Positions 61,401 through 64,000 of a stretch of 64,000 nt of DNA are shown here, in pieces. Source of the stretch: Eudorina sp. 2006-703-Eu-15 (lineage: Eukaryota; Chlorophyta; Chlorophyceae; Chlamydomonadales; Volvocaceae); NCBI GenBank assembly GCA_003117195.1, contig BDSI01000015.1, forward strand, positions 311,001 to 375,000. The letters run 5' to 3'. Every line of letters begins with the position of its first letter. Within the stretch, counting starts at the first letter, position 1. Position numbers and translations under genes: made by a program. The notes under the pieces are model-generated. The model was not told where the DNA came from. It worked only from the letters and a program-made list of their open reading frames with translations, and made no database searches.

Positions 61401-63938
61401 CAAAATGCCTACCAATTTCCTATACCCCCATCCCCGACCCTACCTTCCCTGGTTCGTGTGTCGGGGTTTGTTATCGATCCCCCATCCCCGACCCTGCTCG
61501 CCAGGCTCTGCGGCTGCTGGTGAAGCATGGCCGGGGCGGCGGCAACACGCCGGACGCGCAGGCGTCGGCGGAGCCGGAGCCGGCTGATGCGGGGTCCTCG
61601 GAGTCCAAGAGCGGCAGTGGCAGCCGGGGCCACCTGCCCCGGCTTGACAACATCGACGGCGCCACGCGGGATGAGGATGACGATTACGTGGACCCGGATG
61701 ACCTGGACGACGCGGGAGACGTTAAGAAGGCGGCGGGCGGGCGGGTGGCGGGCGGGCTGAGCAGGGCGGCGGCGATTGGGGCGCGACGCACGGTGCGCGG
61801 CCTGTCGATCCAAGGTGCGGCGGCGGCGGTTTGTGCGAGCTGTTGCAAAAGGGGCCGGAGGGCGGCGTGTTGGGTGAAATGGAAGATGGCATGGGATGCC
61901 CGATGCTGGGTGCAACGGACCGCGAGGGTCCTGATAGGGAGGGGATGCAAATCACAGGATTTCAGATGACTCGTGTTCTGCGACGTCGGGGTGGGGTAAA
62001 GGCGTGCATGACAGACGCGACGGACTGCGAGGCGTTTGCGCCGCCGGATTTAAACCTCACATTTGTTGCCTGGGAAAGACATTGGAGCGCGCCTCCGCGC
62101 CGAACGTATTCAGGTAACCGTCACAGGCAGTCGAGCGTGAACTGAGTCGATCCGCGCAGGGCGCTAAGGTAAAAGTTGGTATCTGTACCCGCGCTTGTCC
62201 CTTGGCCCGGGCCAGCCACCTTTGGCCCGGGCTGGACGTCCTCCCAACGCCGCCGCTCTCGACGCCGCTGCCTCTTGTTGCCTGTTCGCAGTGAAGCCCG
62301 GCGAGGCCGAGTGCGAGGACCTGAACCACATGTGCGCCAGCTGGGCAGCGTCCGGGGAGTGCCGCAGCAACCCCAACTACATGATCGGCACGGACAGGCA
62401 CAAGGGGCAGTGCAGGAAGGTACGATACGGCAGGGAGTGGAGGCAGGGGGGACCCGCCTCGTTACACCTCACCCCCTCCACCCCCCATCTTTGGGTCCGT
62501 GTTTTTCTCTGGGCTGGTTGTTCCTAGTGCTTGTTATCTCTGTAACTTCGCCACGCCTGTCCCCGTCACCGTTCTTGTTCATGATTTGCTGTCAATGCTC
62601 TATTGTATCCCCGATGTGCCCGGGTTCGATTCTGGGTTTTACTTCTGTGTTGTTGTAAAACAACACAGGCCTGCGGGGTGTGCCAGCCGGACGACGTGCT
62701 GGCTGGCTCCCCCGAGCTGGCGTCTGAGCTGGACTCGGTGTCGGCGGCGCTGCTGCTGGCGGTCAAGAACCTGGGCTGCGGCGCGGGGGGCCCTTGCCTC
62801 AGCGGCGTCAGCGGTATGGCGGTGGGCTCGGGGCTGCTGAAGCAGCAGCTGGGCGACCCGCAGGAGCCGAAGGAGCTGCCGCCGGGCATGAAGCAGCTGC
62901 CGGGTGAGAGAGGGGGGTTGGGGTGGCTGCTGGGGGACAGGGGACCGGGGCAGTGGGAATCTGGGGGAGGGGGTTGAATGTGCGAGGGGTATGGGTAATG
63001 AGAGGGATTGCAAGGGATGGCCGCATGGAACGAATTCGCCTTGTGCATTCGAAGGCGTGTGTTTTAGGTGTGCCGACGCGGAGGACCAGCGACTGCCTCT
63101 CTGCCAGCTGGATCGCGGATTGATTTGCGAAGTACTTGGGTCCTGGGCCGGCAGAGGCCTGGTTACGCTGGAAACCCAACCCCTGGTGATTTTGGGACCC
63201 TGACCGTCTCCCTCCCCACCCCCAACGACGCCCCCAACGACGCTTCTCCGGTCCCGTCCGTGCAGGCGGCTTTATCCTGGGCAAGCCTTGGTGGGCCCAA
63301 CCGGAAGTCCGCATTGTGCCGGCGGCCCAGAGGAAGCCCCTTCCCGCGACGGAAGGCGCCGCGGCCGCGTCCAGCGGCGCGGCCGACGGAGTTGGAGCGG
63401 GGGGCCCCGGGGCCGAGTCGGGCAGCAGCGCCAGCGCCAGCACCGCTGCCGCGGCGGGCCCTCCTCCAACCCCCGCGGACGTGGACCGTGTGCTGGCCCC
63501 CGCGCTGGCGCACAAGCTGTTGTCCATCCCGTCAGACTTCTTCATCTACGAATACCTCTACAAGAACCACACCAGGCACTTCCATGCGGATCGCAACGGC
63601 GACATCACGGGTAGGGCAGGGCGGGGCGTCGAAGGCTTGAAGACAAAGGTGAAAACTTCCCCAGCACACACACAGCCCGGTGACAAATACCAACGATCAT
63701 TACCTGGTGCCTGAAAGGCAAAGAGTCTGGGGGAGCGAGGGTGTTTGCGTTTGCGTGCATGCCAGCTGGCGCGCGTGTGTTTAGAAACGAAACCCAACCG
63801 ACCCAAACAGTTCACGCATTCGCTGCTGTGCCCCGCCTGCCGTCATCTGTCCCCGCAGAGGACTGGCTGCTGGGTCGCTTCACGCGCGAGACCGTGTCAC
63901 TGATGAGCAGCGCCACAGAGGAGGTCGCGGGGCTGGAG
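58467..63938 (+). CDS. Secreted protein with saposin-like Cys segment and ShKT domain (3' end outside window)
   Basis: Exons: 58467-58723, 58802-58893, 59247-59353, 59663-59824, one uncertain exon ending at 60170, 61014-61085, 61505-61814, 62292-62419, 62669-62903, 63266-63610, 63859-63938. All joins except the one into the uncertain exon agree in phase. It starts with a signal peptide (MLRLLSILVWLCVWTSRSRA). Next comes AAQCTMCH joined to VLVSVVWSRL and LRDACEKD, a C-x-x-C...C helical pattern like saposin-B or canopy proteins. An acidic stretch DEDDDYVDPDDLDD precedes AECEDLNHMCASWAASGECR, NPNYM, GQCRK and ACGVC. This is a clear ShKT domain (six Cys, WA-x-x-GEC, NP-x-YM). ShKT domains occur in secreted or ER proteins, often beside oxidoreductase or protease domains. 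Function not established. The next exons (GKPWWAQPEVR, SDFFIYEYLYKNHTRHFHAD) are unrecognised. Confidence 0.72.
61081..61158. repeat. GGAGGGCGG purine-rich tandem repeat
   Basis: Imperfect units around GGAGGGCGGAGAGGAGGGCG directly follow the donor of the exon ending at 61085. Confidence 0.7.
61385..61430 (-). repeat. Dispersed short repeat, family 2, copy 3
   Basis: Reverse complement carries GGGGTATAGGAAATTGGTAG and CTGCACTGCTGCC, matching the copies at 2206 and 4452. In an intron of the ShKT gene. Confidence 0.55.
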
Positions 63939-64000
63939 GTGGGTTCAGGGTGCGCCTGGGCAGGGGCTGGAGGTGGGTGGGGTCAGGGGGTGCAGGAATC

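Overview
The window looks like nuclear DNA of a volvocine green alga (Volvox or a close relative). The evidence is GC-rich, intron-dense genes with C/G-ending codons, runs of SPPPP hydroxyproline-rich glycoprotein (HRGP) sequence in single exons, TTTAGGG-type repeats in non-telomeric DNA, and many small repeats inside introns. No rRNA, tRNA, CRISPR or bacterial operon was seen.

Layout. (1) 1-7913, minus: 15 exons of a chloroplast-type ABC1/UbiB atypical kinase, closest by motif and layout to the ABC1K1 group; its 3' end lies outside the window. (2) 9708-10670, minus: a two-exon cupredoxin with a Tat-like thylakoid-lumen targeting region. (3) 11636-11869, plus: a 77-residue, almost uncharged hydrophobic protein. 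(4) About 12-20.7 kb: gene-poor DNA with a diverged direct duplication, a MITE-like element and small repeats. (5) 20730-54994, minus: what reads as one very large gene for a secreted, modular extracellular-matrix-type glycoprotein. It has a signal-peptide exon, a PAN/Apple-like cysteine exon, a 15.6 kb tandem array, then repeated A+B modules, HRGP exons and a unique C-terminus. (6) 58467 to beyond the right edge, plus: a secreted protein with a saposin-like cysteine segment, an acidic linker and a ShKT domain.

The main result is the array at 34531-50172. Seven near-identical units (four of about 2.7 kb, two of about 1.7 kb, one partial) each carry a PAN-like exon and proline-rich exons on the minus strand. 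Nearly every exon from the signal peptide onward enters and leaves in intron phase 1, so cassettes can be added or lost without breaking the frame. Length differences between copies in coding exons are multiples of three. I read this as recent or ongoing exon-cassette amplification in a matrix glycoprotein gene.

Introns of that gene also hold two LINE remnants, an internal TTTAGGG foldback, several small repeat families, and an AT-rich stretch near 26.2-26.7 kb with decayed bacterial-like coding sequence, including what looks like the C-terminal zinc motif of SecA. All gene models are manual splice reconstructions from frame, splice sites and protein motifs, with no transcript data.
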